A stretch of DNA of 64,000 nt from Piromyces finnis (lineage: Eukaryota > Neocallimastigomycota > Neocallimastigomycetes > Neocallimastigales > Neocallimastigaceae): NCBI GenBank assembly GCA_002104945.1, contig MCFH01000022.1, positions 620,001-684,000 on the forward strand, in the 5' to 3' direction. Within the stretch, counting starts at the first letter, position 1, and each line of letters starts with the position of its first letter. The translations under genes were made by a program, and so were the position numbers. The notes under the pieces are model-generated. The model saw nothing but the letters and a program-made list of their open reading frames with translations, searched no databases and was not told where the DNA came from. Positions 39,326 through 54,705 of this stretch are shown in pieces.

Positions 39326-40902
39326 TTTTTATTCAACTAAATAGTGTGGATAAAAATAAAAGAAAAATAAATAATATTGTTATAAAGTTGAAAATAAATA
39401 AAAGATTTGTTAATAAATAAATAAAAAAAAAAAAATTTAAAGTTGTTTAATTTTTTGAAACATTTATTACAAATAAATTTTTAATTTTATCATTATTTAT
39501 TATATATACATATACTATATTGTTGTTAATTATTATGACATTTATTTTTATAAATGTTGATATGAAAAAAAAAATAATAGTAATTTGTTTATTTTTATTC
39601 TTAATCAAAGTTAAATGGGTTTGAACTAGCCCCTTAATAATATTTATAGTGTGTTAAAAAGTATTCTTACTTTTTTCAAATTTATTATTAATATTGTATT
39701 TTTATTTGATAAACTAAAACTTGAATATGAATAAATATATATTGATAACTACAAGGAAATGTGTTTAATTTTTCTTAAAAAGATAAAAAAAAAGAAAAAA
39801 TGATGTTGAATTTATTGATTATTCCAAAATTAAAATTTAAAAACCAACTTCTTTCATTTAAATATTATTGGTTGGAAAATATTTCTTTTCCAGAGAATGC
39901 TTCTTTTAAAATTATTATATTTCTTTTATATATATATATATTTTTTTTTTTCTCTTTTATATTTTTTTATATTTCTTTCTTTTTTTTTTTCTTTAATTTA
40001 ATAATTTCTTTAAAAAAAAAAAAAAAAAATCAAACCATTTCTCAATTTCCAAAAAGAGTTTAAAAAAAAAAAAAATTAGTATTAAAGTTTTTATATATAA
40101 TATATATAATTTTCAAAAATTAAACTTTTGGAAAAAATTAAAATTTTACACAAATTCTACCACGAATAAAGCAGGAATTATGCTTCAATTTTACCAGCAA
40201 TTTTTTCTTTTTTTTTAATGTATTGCGCATTAATACATTAATGTATATCTGATCAATAATGTAATGTAATTTAAATTTTAAATTTTAAAATAAAAAATGG
40301 TTGGTTAAAAATTCTTCAAGGTTTTAAAAAAGAGAGAGAAAAATCGTTTTATGAAAGTATTTGAATTCTCAAAAAATAAAAATAAAAATAAAAATAAAAA
40401 ATAATAATATAAACATCTTTTGTTTAAATAGTATGGAACATACCTTTTATTTAAATAATTAATTATTATCTTTATTAAAATACTTTGTTTTATTTTTCAG
40501 TTATTAAAAATTTTTATTAAATTTTAATCCATAAAAAATTAATTAATTAAAAATAAAAAAACAACTGTTGAAGTGAAAACAGAGAACAAATAAAAAAAAA
40601 TTTTTTTTTCTTCTTTCCTAAACAATAAAACTTGTAATTATAATAAATAAATAAAAAAGAAAAAGAGTTAACAACAATATACAAAAAAAAAAGTATTATT
40701 CATCAATTATTATAAATATTATAAATATTAATATAATCAAATTATCATTATTATATTATTATTATAAAATTTTATTCTAGTTTTTTTTTTACACTCATAC
40801 TTATCAATATCTCTTTTGTTTTCTTTTTTCTTTTTTTTTAATTTTTATTATTAATTGTTATGAAACTATTGATATTGATATATATATTCATTAAAATAGA
40901 AT
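39326..40902. other. Divergent promoter region
   Basis: 1.6 kb between the starts of DNAJC11 (-) and GDP-mannose dehydratase (+). AT tracts throughout. The less A/T-pure segment is 40160-40290 (CGAATAAAGCAGGAATTATGC, TTGCGCATTAATACATTAATG). No named motif identified. Confidence 0.5.
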
Positions 40903-43687
<2,785 letters not shown>

Positions 43688-43912
43688 AATATTTATACTT
43701 AATCTTTATGAAAAAAAAAAATAAATAAATAAATTAGTAGGAAGAATAAGTAACAGTAATAATAATAATTAATATTAATCATAGCAATAATTTTAAAATG
43801 ATAAATCTACTATAAATCATCATCATCATCATCATCATCATCAAATTTCATTGATATTCAATAGACTCCATATTATAAAATATAAAAATTATTTTATTCT
43901 CCTATTGAAATC

Positions 43913-43948
<36 letters not shown>

Positions 43949-44689
43949 GTTTTTATAAAAAAATAATAAAAAAAAACTTATATCCAAATATTTTAATTTA
44001 TAAACAATATCTTTTCATTTTGGTCATTTAAAAATAATAATTGTAATCACGTAAAAAAATAATATATATACAATAAGAACAATTACAATAAAAACAATAA
44101 AATATATTTATAATAATTATTTTTATGGTTATTTTATTATTTTAAATATCATATATTTATATATTTTTATGTATTTGTTAAAAACCTTTTCTGTATTATT
44201 TTTGTTTTAATGCTTGCTTTTTAATATTTATAAATAATGAATTATAGTATATTGAATTTTCTCTCTCCCTCTTATATATATATATATATATAAACTATTA
44301 AATAAAAATAAATATTTATAAAAAAAAAAATAAATTATATTTTAAAATGTATTCTTTTATATATATATATATTATGTATAAAATTAATGTTGTTTATATT
44401 TGGTGTGATGCCTATGCCAAAATAATATTAAATATATATTTTATTGAAAAAAAAAAAAATTGAATTTTGAATAAAAATATTAGGTGTACTTTTTTTTTTT
44501 TTAGTGTTTATCTCTTTTGAATATATAAATTTTGTTTAAACTTTATAGGTGCGGATATATAATTTTTAAAAATAATAATAATAAAAAAAAAAAAAAAATT
44601 AAATAATATTGCTATTTTGAATTATTATATTTTAGAAAAAAAAAAAGTTATTGTTGTAATGAAATAAATTGGTATTTCTTTTTTTTTTT
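43688..44689. other. Convergent intergenic region
   Basis: Between the 3' ends of GMD (+) and the phosphatase-like gene (-). It holds (CAT)n at 43819-43843, a long A tract at 43917-43947 and many TATATA runs. No gene. Confidence 0.6.
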
Positions 44690-45701
44690 TTAATCTTCAG
44701 GTTCTTCTTCATTAGGGAATGTCCACACAAATTTTCTACCTCCAACTGGTTTTAAATAATCTGTTAAACCATTTAACTCCAATACCCAATCACTATTTTC
44801 ATCTTTTTGTGTTAGTTTTAATAATGAACATACACCACATCGTATATATGCTGATTTATCCTTTAATAAATTTCTTGCAACCTGTGAAAAATTATATTAT
44901 TATTACATTGAGTTGATTATAAATTTAAAGAATAATGAATGAGAATGGATTATGAATGGATTATAAATGGAATTGATATTAATTAATATAATAATAATAT
45001 TTATATTTATAAATAAGGATGTTTAAATTTAATAATATAAAATATATAAATAATAAAAAAAATAGTCAATATTAGTATTATTAGTATTATTAGTATAATC
45101 TAATAATATACATTATATATTTTAATGTTTTTTTTTTTTTTTTTTGATAAATATAAATGTATCTATATATAAATATAGAATTTACCATAATTGCTGAAGC
45201 CGCATGACAAACAAATAAGAATTCTTGGTCCTTTTTATCATCTTTAGAAGCAAAAGTATCAAACAGTACTTGTAATGTTTTTCCAACTCTATCGTACATT
45301 TCATCCTTTGGTTCAGCTATAGTGGTTATTTCAACATTTGGTTTATAGGATTTATCTATAAATGGGAAAAATTCAATTAATTTATTAAATGGTGCAGGTT
45401 TTGGTATAAAGGTAGCATAGTTCGGTGAACCACCATACCAGTCACTTAAACCACTTTCAACTTCAATTTTTAAATTTAAGGTATCGGCAACTCTAGTTGC
45501 AGTTTGTAAAGTTCTAAAAAAGGGTGAAGAAAATATATAATCTATATGAGCATTTTCTTTAAGATAATTAGCTAATAACTGACTTTGAATTAAACCTTCC
45601 TCTGCTAATGGTGGGTCATAAACAAAACCTGATTTTGAAGGTGTTGGTACACCAGTTAAATGATCTTGACGAGTTCCATGTCTAGTAATGTATATGGTTT
45701 T

Positions 45702-45704
<3 letters not shown>
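44690..45704 (-). CDS. Histidine phosphatase superfamily (phosphoglycerate-mutase-like) protein
   Basis: Two exons on the minus strand: 45704-45186 and 44881-44690, 236 aa. The N terminus has the phosphohistidine motif ITRHGTR (R8, H9, G10), then SSPFFRTLQTA (R64) and FVCHAAS (second catalytic His H167), so all the core residues of the branch-1 histidine phosphatases are present. Fungal relatives include uncharacterised phosphoglycerate-mutase-family proteins and the N-terminal half of the TFIIIC subunit Tfc7; Sts/UBASH3 tyrosine-phosphatase domains are similar. It probably acts on a phospho-ester substrate, but which one cannot be told. The C-terminal exon (VARNLL...EEPED) is acidic at its end. 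The exon 1/2 junction falls right after the second His motif and is in phase. It is not glycolytic phosphoglycerate mutase, given the divergent body. Confidence 0.85.
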
Positions 45705-45736
<32 letters not shown>

Positions 45737-48187
45737 CTTTATTATTAAATAAATATTGTTGTTATTTTATTTGAATGTAATTTTACTTTTTTTTTTTAAA
45801 CTATATATAACTATGTATGGTTTGACAAAGTTAATAATGATAATAGTATAAATAATAAATGTTATATATTTAATTATTTTTTTTAAATATTTAGTATTTT
45901 GGTATATAGATATATATAACTATTTATATTTTATTATAATGAATGAATAGAGAGAAATTTCAATTTTTTTTTTTTTTTGGAGATATATATAAAATTGTTG
46001 ATAATATTATTTAAAATATGATGTTAATGTCACAAAAAAAAAAAAAAAAAAAAAAAAGATATTTATCTTTTTTTTTTATCAATTTATAAAAATGTTTATT
46101 TTTTTTTTATTCGTTATTCAATTAACTTTTTTAAACGTTCTTTTTTTTTTTTTTATTATTATTATTATTCGTTATTATTCCAGAAAACTTGAAAATGTCA
46201 CAGGAAAAGTCTTTTAAAATAAAACAAAAAAAAATTTTTTTTATGAAATTGACACTTTAAATTTCTTTTTTTTTTAAAAAAATTTAGCAAAGTTAAAAGA
46301 CGTTGAAAATGTTTGTTTGTTCGTTTGGGGGGAAACACACTTTTTTTTTTTTATTTTTTAACAAGATAAAAAGGCAACTTGAACCAAAAACTCTTATAGC
46401 ACTATTTTTGACTTGTTATTTTTTTTTTTTTTTAAATAAATTAAATAGATGAAATTAAAAAAAAATATAAATTTTTTTTTTTTTAAAATTATTTATTCAT
46501 AACTATTCATTTATAATTTTATATATTAATAATATATAGTAATTAAATAATATAATATATTATTGAATATATTAGAATATTGTAGTGTAATAACAATTGA
46601 CTTTTTTTTACCTTATTAAAATTATCTAATTTATATTTCTAATATAGTATTATATATATTATAACATATATTATTATATTCATTTACAATATTTACAATA
46701 GATTCAAAATTTATATTGATAATTTTAAACATTTCCCGATATATTACAAGTAGCACAGGAATATATATGAGTAATAGTGTACTAACATAATTTAATATAT
46801 AAGAAATATTAATATTGAATACTCCTCCAAATAATAACTTATTATCCTAAAAAAGAATTTGACAAATACATAATGTAATAAAATGTAATAAATGGACTAC
46901 ATTAATTGTAACACATGTTTTGATCTCCTTTTTTTTTAAATTACTTTTTACCATGAATAGAAATCAAATTTATTCTTAATATAGAAATTAATTAATTTTA
47001 TAATAAATTAATTAATAAAAATTTATAAAAGGTAAGCAAGAAAAAAGAATAAAAAATGGTTTAAATCCTCAAAACATTTCTCTTTCTTTTTTCTAGTGTT
47101 GTTCTTCACTTGGCTTGGTGAATTATAAAAGAAAATTTGAATAAAAAACAAGTTTTTCTTTTCTTTTTTTTTTTTTAGTATCATCCTTAAAAAAATATCA
47201 ATTGAAAAAAAAAAAACACTCCCATGAGTCATGAAAAGTTTTTTTATTTAAAAATAATAATTTTTTTTTTTTTTAAAATGATGTATCCTATTTATTATTA
47301 TTTAAAAAATAAAACAAATCATGTGAAATATTACTTTGAGAATGCGGTATAACATCCGCGTTCTTTTTTTTTTTTTTTAAAAAAAAGTAGTGTAAAGAAT
47401 GTCACTTTCTAAGGATGCTTCTTTAAAGATTATTTTAATAGCTCAAATTTACTTTTTTTCTTTTTTAATAGTATACTATTATACTTGATTCAACTAAAAA
47501 GTAAACCCATTTTTAATAATTTCACCTACAAAAATTTAAAAAAAAAAAAAACATTTTTGAGACTTTCTCTTTATGCACACTTTACAAAGATCTATTGTAT
47601 TATATTTTTTTTTATTATATGTGTGTTTTTATTTTTTTTTTTTTGGATAGAATTTTATAATATATTTGCTAATTTTAAAAAAAAATACAATGTTTTTTTT
47701 TTTTTTTTTTACTTTAATAGATAAATAAATTTTTAAATAGTACCTAGAGTGTAGTCATCATTAACTTTATAACAATGTATTATTATTGTTTTCCATTTTT
47801 TTTTTCTTTTACCTTACTCTTCTTTGTAGATAATAAAACTATTTATTTATTTATTACTTCATTTTTTTTTTCTTGTAATGATTTTTATAAAAAAAATTGA
47901 TAGGACAAGGATAAATTCGATTGAATGTATTATTATTTATAATAGGAACATTCCTGTTTATATATATACATTTGTTTATCTTATCCAATTTTTTTTTTAT
48001 TATTGTTATTCGTGGATAAAATGTTGTAATGATTTTGCTCTCACCCATACAAAAAAAAACTTCTTATGGGTAGGTGAGGTGTGTGAATTGGACTGTATGG
48101 ATTGTAATTTTTTTTTTTTTTTTGGTATTGAGAAATAAAAAAAAAAAAAAAGATTGAAATGGAAACTGTTACTTTTATCTAAACATT
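45705..48187. other. Intergenic, 2.5 kb
   Basis: Between the phosphatase-like start (-) and the STI1 stop (-). Nearly all A/T tracts. Open frames around 47485 and 47880 are composed of homopolymer-encoded Phe, Lys and Ile and show no domain. It includes the promoter of the 45704 gene and the STI1 3' UTR. Confidence 0.6.
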
Positions 48188-51100
48188 TTACTTAAGCTTA
48201 ATGATACCGGCATCAACTAAAGTTCTTATCTTAGCAGCAACAACTGGGTTTTGAAGGTGATCACGGGCAGCATTTGGATCATTTTGCATTTGTTCAAGAA
48301 TACTACGCATAATTGGATCAGAAAGAATACTGGCAACTTCTGGGTTGTTACGAGCATTGTTCATGATTTCTTCATCGGAAGCATTGTTTTGAGTTTGGTT
48401 CATACCAACGTAACATTTCATCATTTGTTGTTGAACTTCAGCTTCAAGCTTCTTTTCAGTATCCTTTTCACGAACAAAGTTGAGCATATCAATAGCCTTA
48501 GAAGTTTCACGCTTGGCAATAAAGACTTGAGCCTTACGAATGTAGGCCTTGAGGAAGTTTGGATCACGCTTAATACATTCATCAGCATCCTTTTCAGCTT
48601 CACTGATGGCCATTAACTTAATGTAACAAGTGGCACGGTTGTTCCAGTTTCTTGGATCATCTTCATTACGCTTAATAGCTTCAGTGTAGAATTTAACGGC
48701 TTCAGAGAATTTACCTTCCTTGAATAAAATATTACCTTGGTTACGAGCTTCATCAGCCTTAGCAACATCGTGGTAAGCTAACTTGGCAGCTTCTTCCTTT
48801 TCCTTTTCAGTCTTTCTTAAAACTTCAAGAACTTGTGGAGTACGGTGTTCAGCAAGAGATTTGTTGTAGAACTTGATAGCGTTATCGAAATCACCCTTCT
48901 TGTGGTAAGCGTTACCAATACGGTGGAAAGCTCTGGTGACATCGATTTAAATGATTAAAAAATATAATAGTATAGATATAGAAAAATATAGTGATTAGAT
49001 ATTTACATCAACATATATATTTCTTATATCAATAAGAATTTATATGGCATTCCTTTATTTCATTATCTATACGTTTATTTATTTCATCTTAAAATAAAAA
49101 AATTTTAAAATTAAAATTACCTGGCAATAAGCTTGAAATCAGCAAAAATTTCACGACCATGATCAACAGCATTTTCACAAACCTTGATGGCTTCATCATA
49201 GTCGCCCATTTCGTATAAGACAGCTATTTATAACGCGGTTTAAAAATATTATCATTATTGATTTAATGGGTAATAAGATATTAAATTTTGAATAGAGTTT
49301 ATAAAAATTAATACGTTAAAATTCTTTCTAATAGTCTTGCTTATGATTTAATTGTTATTTTTTTATCATAAGATTTTATTATTATCTTTGAAACTTTATG
49401 CTTACCAGCCTTGTTAGTTAAGACAGCAATGTTAGTGTCATCGAGTTCGTAGGCCTTTTCATAGTGAGTTAATGCAGTTTGGAAGTCCTTCTTCTTATAG
49501 GCAGTGTTACCAAGTTGCTTTTCCTTATCGGATTCTTCTCTCTTGTTCTTCTTTTCCTTTTCTTCTTCAGTTAATTCTGGTTCTGGTTCTGGTTGTGGTT
49601 CTGGCTTTGGTTCTGGCTTAGCTTCCTTAGCTTCAGTGTATTCTGGTGGTGGAGTGTTAGTGAATTGAGCATCAACACCAGATGGCATAAGAGCGGATAA
49701 AACGAATTCCATAACTCTTTGATCCTTCATGTATCTATTAAATATGTCGTTATTGTTGTTATTGTTGTTGTTGTTGTTGTTGTTGTTTTGACAATATTCA
49801 AATTAAAATTAGGCATTAACATTTCATTGATTAATAAAATGAGGAATAAGTTTTAATATAAAATAAAAACATAATCAATATATTATTTTTTTTTAAAAAA
49901 AATTTAACAATTATAAAATTAAATGGTATATATAAAGACTTACAAATTAATGCTGCTTGGGTTAGCTTGAATAGACTTTAAGATTTGAACAAAGTCTGGT
50001 TCAGCAAGATATTTAGCACACTTGGTCTTGGCACACTTTTCAACAAGATCACCAGATAATAATTCATTGAACATTTGTTCTATCATTTTTAACATTATAT
50101 TTTATTAAATAATTATTTAAAATTTTAATATATTAAAAACTATGTTTTAGCTACAATTGCACTGCTATAACGATTTATAATATATTTATATTTATATTAT
50201 ATATATTATTAAAAAAAAAAACCCTTACCCATTCCGTGACTTTGCATGGCATTTTCAACGTCTTCAAGACCCTTCTTTAATAAAGCGTTGTTTGGATCAA
50301 TCTTTAAACCTTCATTGTAAGCATCAGCAGCTTCATCAAGTCTACCTAAACCATATAAAGCAGCACCCTTTCTTGAGTAACCCTATATTTTTTAAATATA
50401 CAATGTATATATTCCAAATTTGAATTAGCCCCATAATTTTCATGTAAAGAAATTTATTTAAAAATAAGAAATTGAAAAATAGTTATCAAAAAATTAAAAA
50501 AAACTAAATATAATATTTTTTTAAAATTATTCATTATTTAATTAAAAACCTTTGGCCAGTCACTCTTAATCTTGATGGTTTGTTCAGCATCTTCTAAAGC
50601 CTTTTGGTAATTATTTAAACTAGCATAACAGGCAGATCTTTTTTATAAAAAATGAATACACCAGAAAATTAATATATATACATTTTATCTATTATCTATA
50701 TAATATCTAATAGTTTACCTGTTAGAGAAGAAAACATGATTAGAAGAATCAATGTTAATAGCTTGAGTGAAGAAATCAATAGCTTCTTCAAATCTCTTTT
50801 CAGAAAAAGCCTTGTTACCTTTAGCCTTTAATTCGTCAGCCTATTTTTATTTTATTAAAAAAAAAAAAGGAAAATATATTAAAATCATTCTAAAAAAAAC
50901 AATTCAATTACTGAAATATAAATATATTTCTTAGGTTTCTTTGGTGTTTTCTTTCCTCTTTTTTTAACATTTTAATTTTTTAAACTTTGATATAATAAAA
51001 AAAAACATTGATTTTATCTTGGTTTTAGATTATCATCCATGAATTTAAATTTAATTTTTCATGACTTTAAAATATTTTGTTTTAATAAAAACGCAAAAGA

Positions 51101-51193
51101 TATATTATATTTCTTATTTATGTATTGAGTAACTCTCTTGAGGAAATAATACAACCAAAATTTAATAAAATAATTTAATAAAATATTTACCAT
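48188..51193 (-). CDS. STI1: Hsp70-Hsp90 organising co-chaperone STI1/HOP
   Basis: Eight coding exons on the minus strand: 51193-51191 (ATG only), 50840-50719, 50637-50550, 50382-50229, 50079-49944, 49734-49406, 49223-49121 and 48932-48188; 1680 nt, 559 aa. TPR1 covers residues 1-115, with the carboxylate clamp K6, N10, N41, K71, R75 that holds the Hsp70 EEVD tail. Next come a DP1 domain (about 125-185), an acidic Pro/Glu linker (about 195-225), TPR2A (Hsp90) and TPR2B (about 232-480), and a C-terminal DP2 with NNPEV...DPIM..ILEQMQ. The length is normal for the family. Codons use more C and G at third positions (GCT, AAG, ACC) than neighbouring genes, as expected of a highly expressed gene. 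The start was chosen because [13 protein letters not shown] matches known STI1 N termini and ATG is followed at once by GTAAAT. Confidence 0.95.
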
Positions 51194-51671
51194 TTTTTAT
51201 TCTTTATTTTATTTTAATGTATTGATGTAATATATATACACAATTTTTTTGGAAAATATAAAAGAAAAAAAAGAAAAAGATTATTTAGTTTTCAATGATA
51301 TATATAATGAAAATATATAGAGTTATATAGAGTTTTATATTCGCTATCATTTAATGGTATATAAAACTTTTTATATTTGATGACGAAGATGATGATATGT
51401 ACAAATAATACAGTCAATAAATATTTAATATTTAATGTGTAAAGAGTAAAAAAAAAAAAAAGTCAATCTTTTTTTATATATTTAAATTATTACAAAAAAA
51501 AAAATTACAATCTATTTATTTCCATCATATATTATCAATTTATTGTAATATATAATATTTAATAAATATAAATTCAGATCAAAAATTTTAAATATATAAC
51601 TTTATTTTGGACCATAATAAATTTTTAAAATAATGATAAATAATTAATAATTTTTTTTTTATATTTATCCA

Positions 51672-51679
51672 GAAGGTTC
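51672..51679. promoter_or_regulatory. Possible heat-shock element upstream of STI1
   Basis: GAAggTTC at 51672-51679, in the context AGAAGGTTCCACATT, is an inverted pair of nGAAn units, the core of a heat-shock element. It lies about 480 bp upstream of the STI1 ATG. STI1 is heat-inducible in yeast. A two-unit match can occur by chance. Confidence 0.35.
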
Positions 51680-51912
51680 CACATTAAAAAAGAAATAATT
51701 ACCACAGTCTCTACCACAATTATAAAAATTTTACCCACAATTTTATGGGAATTTTATATTTATTTTTATTTTTAATATTAAATTTTTACCATAAAAATCA
51801 CCCAAGAAATTATTATTTAACTACTGATAATTTAAAAAAAAAAATATAAAGATTTCTAAATTTTTAGTATAACAAAATATTAAACGGTTACTCTTTCGTT
51901 CTTCTTTTTACA

Positions 51913-51951
<39 letters not shown>

Positions 51952-53054
51952 CGTATTGTTATTTATCTTTTCATAGTTTAATTGTATAGTGTATCGTAAT
52001 TAAAAAATATTGTGTAGGTATTTCTAAATACATTTGAAAATGTTTTTTAATATATGGAATTATTAATAGCAACAACTTTTTATGTTTATATACTTTCTAC
52101 TTTGATAAAACTTTTTAAAAATAGTATAATTTTATTATGATAATATTATTTTTTATATTCTTTAAAATATAAAGTTATATTTAAATATTATGAGATATAA
52201 TATGGAATTTCAAACTATAAAATATATTAATATTTTATTAAAAACCTGTGTACGTCACATCAAAATATAAAGATTATTTGTGTTGAATATTCCAGTGGAA
52301 ATTAAGTATCCTTTTCTTATATACACCTTTATTGGATTACTCTTATTTTTGATATATTTTCAATGTATTTTCAATCTTTTAAAAAACAATTTTCATTTAT
52401 CAAACAATTGATTATAATTATATACATTATTTATGTCTATATACAATATAAATCCTTATTATAATAGTTTCAATTAGTCAAACGGTATATAAACGATTCT
52501 ACTATCAATCAATGTTACTAGAGTTAATATACTATATAAACTGTAATAACACGGATTAATATAATTATATAATATTAAATATTTTTACAAAATACAATAA
52601 AGTATTAAACAGAAAAAAAATTATTTAAAGAGTAAAATTCTATATTATATTTAACAAGATTCCTAGCATATCTATATTTTAAATAAAGAATTATATATAA
52701 TTATATAATAGTTAAAAAAAAAAAAAAAAAAAAGAATTTACTATATATATACATTATATTTATATAATATGAAATAGTTACACCCACCTTTATACTTCTC
52801 TAGACTTTTTAGGAATATATAAATATATAAGTTTATAATGTATAAATTTATAATGAATGATAATTTTCTATTCAATGTAACTTGTTTTCTTCCATGATAT
52901 AGATTTATATCAAATCATTAAAGATACATATAGTAAATATTAAATATTCCTATTATAAAGAGTAAAAAAAAATACTTTTCTTCTTTTAAAATAAAAATAG
53001 TAATCCTACGTTCTATTCATCAAATATGAAAAACAAATAAGATACAAAGAAAAA

Positions 53055-53091
53055 TATCCTAATATATTATCAATTCAAATATATTAGGATA
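53055..53091. repeat. Perfect 14-bp inverted repeat with 9-nt loop
   Basis: TATCCTAATATATT (53055-53068) and AATATATTAGGATA (53078-53091) are exact reverse complements around ATCAATTCA. Confidence 0.85.
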
Positions 53092-53954
53092 CATTTAAAC
53101 TATCTTTTGAAAAATCATAGTACTATCTAAAATAAATAACAAATAAAATAATTAAAAAGATAAATATTAAATATTTAGTTTTAATATTTATATCCATATT
53201 ATTTCATACATAGAGTTATTAACTACTTTTATATAATAGTCTATAATTAAATGGTGTATAAAAAATAGATAATAAAATGCAATACCATTATTTTTATAGT
53301 CCTACAAATAATAAATAAAAAATATTATATTAAATTAGAATATGGTTAAATGATGTCAATAGAATACTACTTTGTATATTTTATTGACATTATTAATTTT
53401 TTTTATTCATTATCATCATTATGAAAGAATTACAAAAACCTTAGGATAGTTTCGTTGAAAAAAAACTAGTTACATTTCTTTTTAAGAAAAAAATAAAATA
53501 ATTTAAAAGTATAATGTCTCCCATTTTTTGGTTAAAATAGAAGATTCGATACATTTTAGTCTTCTCCAATTTTATAAAATGATATAAAAAAAAAAAAGAG
53601 TTGAATAGTGTCAAGATTTTATTAATATTAGTTTAATGAAAGTACACTTGATATAAATTATAAGAATTATAAAGTGTTGTTGCTTCAAAACAAAAAAAAG
53701 GCAGTTTTTTCATTTATTTATTTCTAATAATAATAGTGATGACGATAATCTTGAAAATGTCAAAATAGTTTTTTTTTGGAAAAGCTAAAAAGATTTCTGG
53801 TCTATTGAAAAAGTTTTTATTCCTCTTATTATTCACTATTTTATATTAGTAGTAATGAATTTTTAAAAGTATTTTTTTTTCTTTATATGATATGAAGAAA
53901 AGTAACTTTTTTTTTTTTTTTAATGGAAAGATATTCTTAATATCATAATAATCA

Positions 53955-53988
<34 letters not shown>

Positions 53989-54705
53989 AGTATAAAGACT
54001 GGAGTAAACTAAATCATTATAAAGCATTTTTTCTGGACATTTTTTAAATTTCTTTAAAAAAAAAAAAATAAAAACAAAACGCAATGGTCAGTCACTTTGT
54101 ATTAAAACAAACAACTTTGAAATTCTTATATTTTTTTTTAATATATTATATTTACTGTATTTATTAATTTATTATTTTTAAAACTTTTTAATGTTTAAAT
54201 ATTTAAAATGTTCAATAAATAACCCTATGTAGTATATTTATTGAAGAATAATATTAATTTATATATATATAATTATTAAATTATATAAAATATATATATT
54301 AATTTGTTATTTATAAGTAGTATATTAATTTCATTATTATGAATATTAACAAGTATTTTTATCATTTATCATTTGATAGACTATAAATAATAAATGATCG
54401 ATCCTATTTTTATTAATAACAGGGATAGATATATGTTGTTATTATTATCAATTAAGGATGATAAAAAATAGTTTAATGTAATTACTAAATGTTTTTTTTT
54501 TTTTTTTTTACTTTTATATTTAAAATATGATGTAATTTGTAATCTATTAATTAAAATTTTATTATTATTATTATTATTATTACTTATTACTTATTTCTTT
54601 ACTATATTTAATATGTAAAATATATAATTTGAAAATAAAATAGTATTATTTTCCCTAAAAATAATTATTTTTATCTAGTAGTGAATAGGTTATTCTTCAT
54701 TCTAT

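Larger units (their letters stand above)
51194..54705. other. Intergenic, 3.5 kb
   Basis: Between STI1 (-, start side) and the CotH gene (-, stop side). AT-rich, with no supportable gene. It includes an (AAT)n run at 51921-51951 and the 14-bp inverted repeat at 53055-53091. Confidence 0.6.

Noticed and set aside
40862-40902. Upstream in-frame start for GMD
   Set aside because: The family N terminus and Rossmann motif begin right after ATG 40903; upstream sequence is leader-like A/T.
47878-48138. 86-codon plus-strand frame with several Cys
   Set aside because: It sits in the 3' flank of STI1, ends in homopolymer Phe and has no recognisable domain or splice partner.
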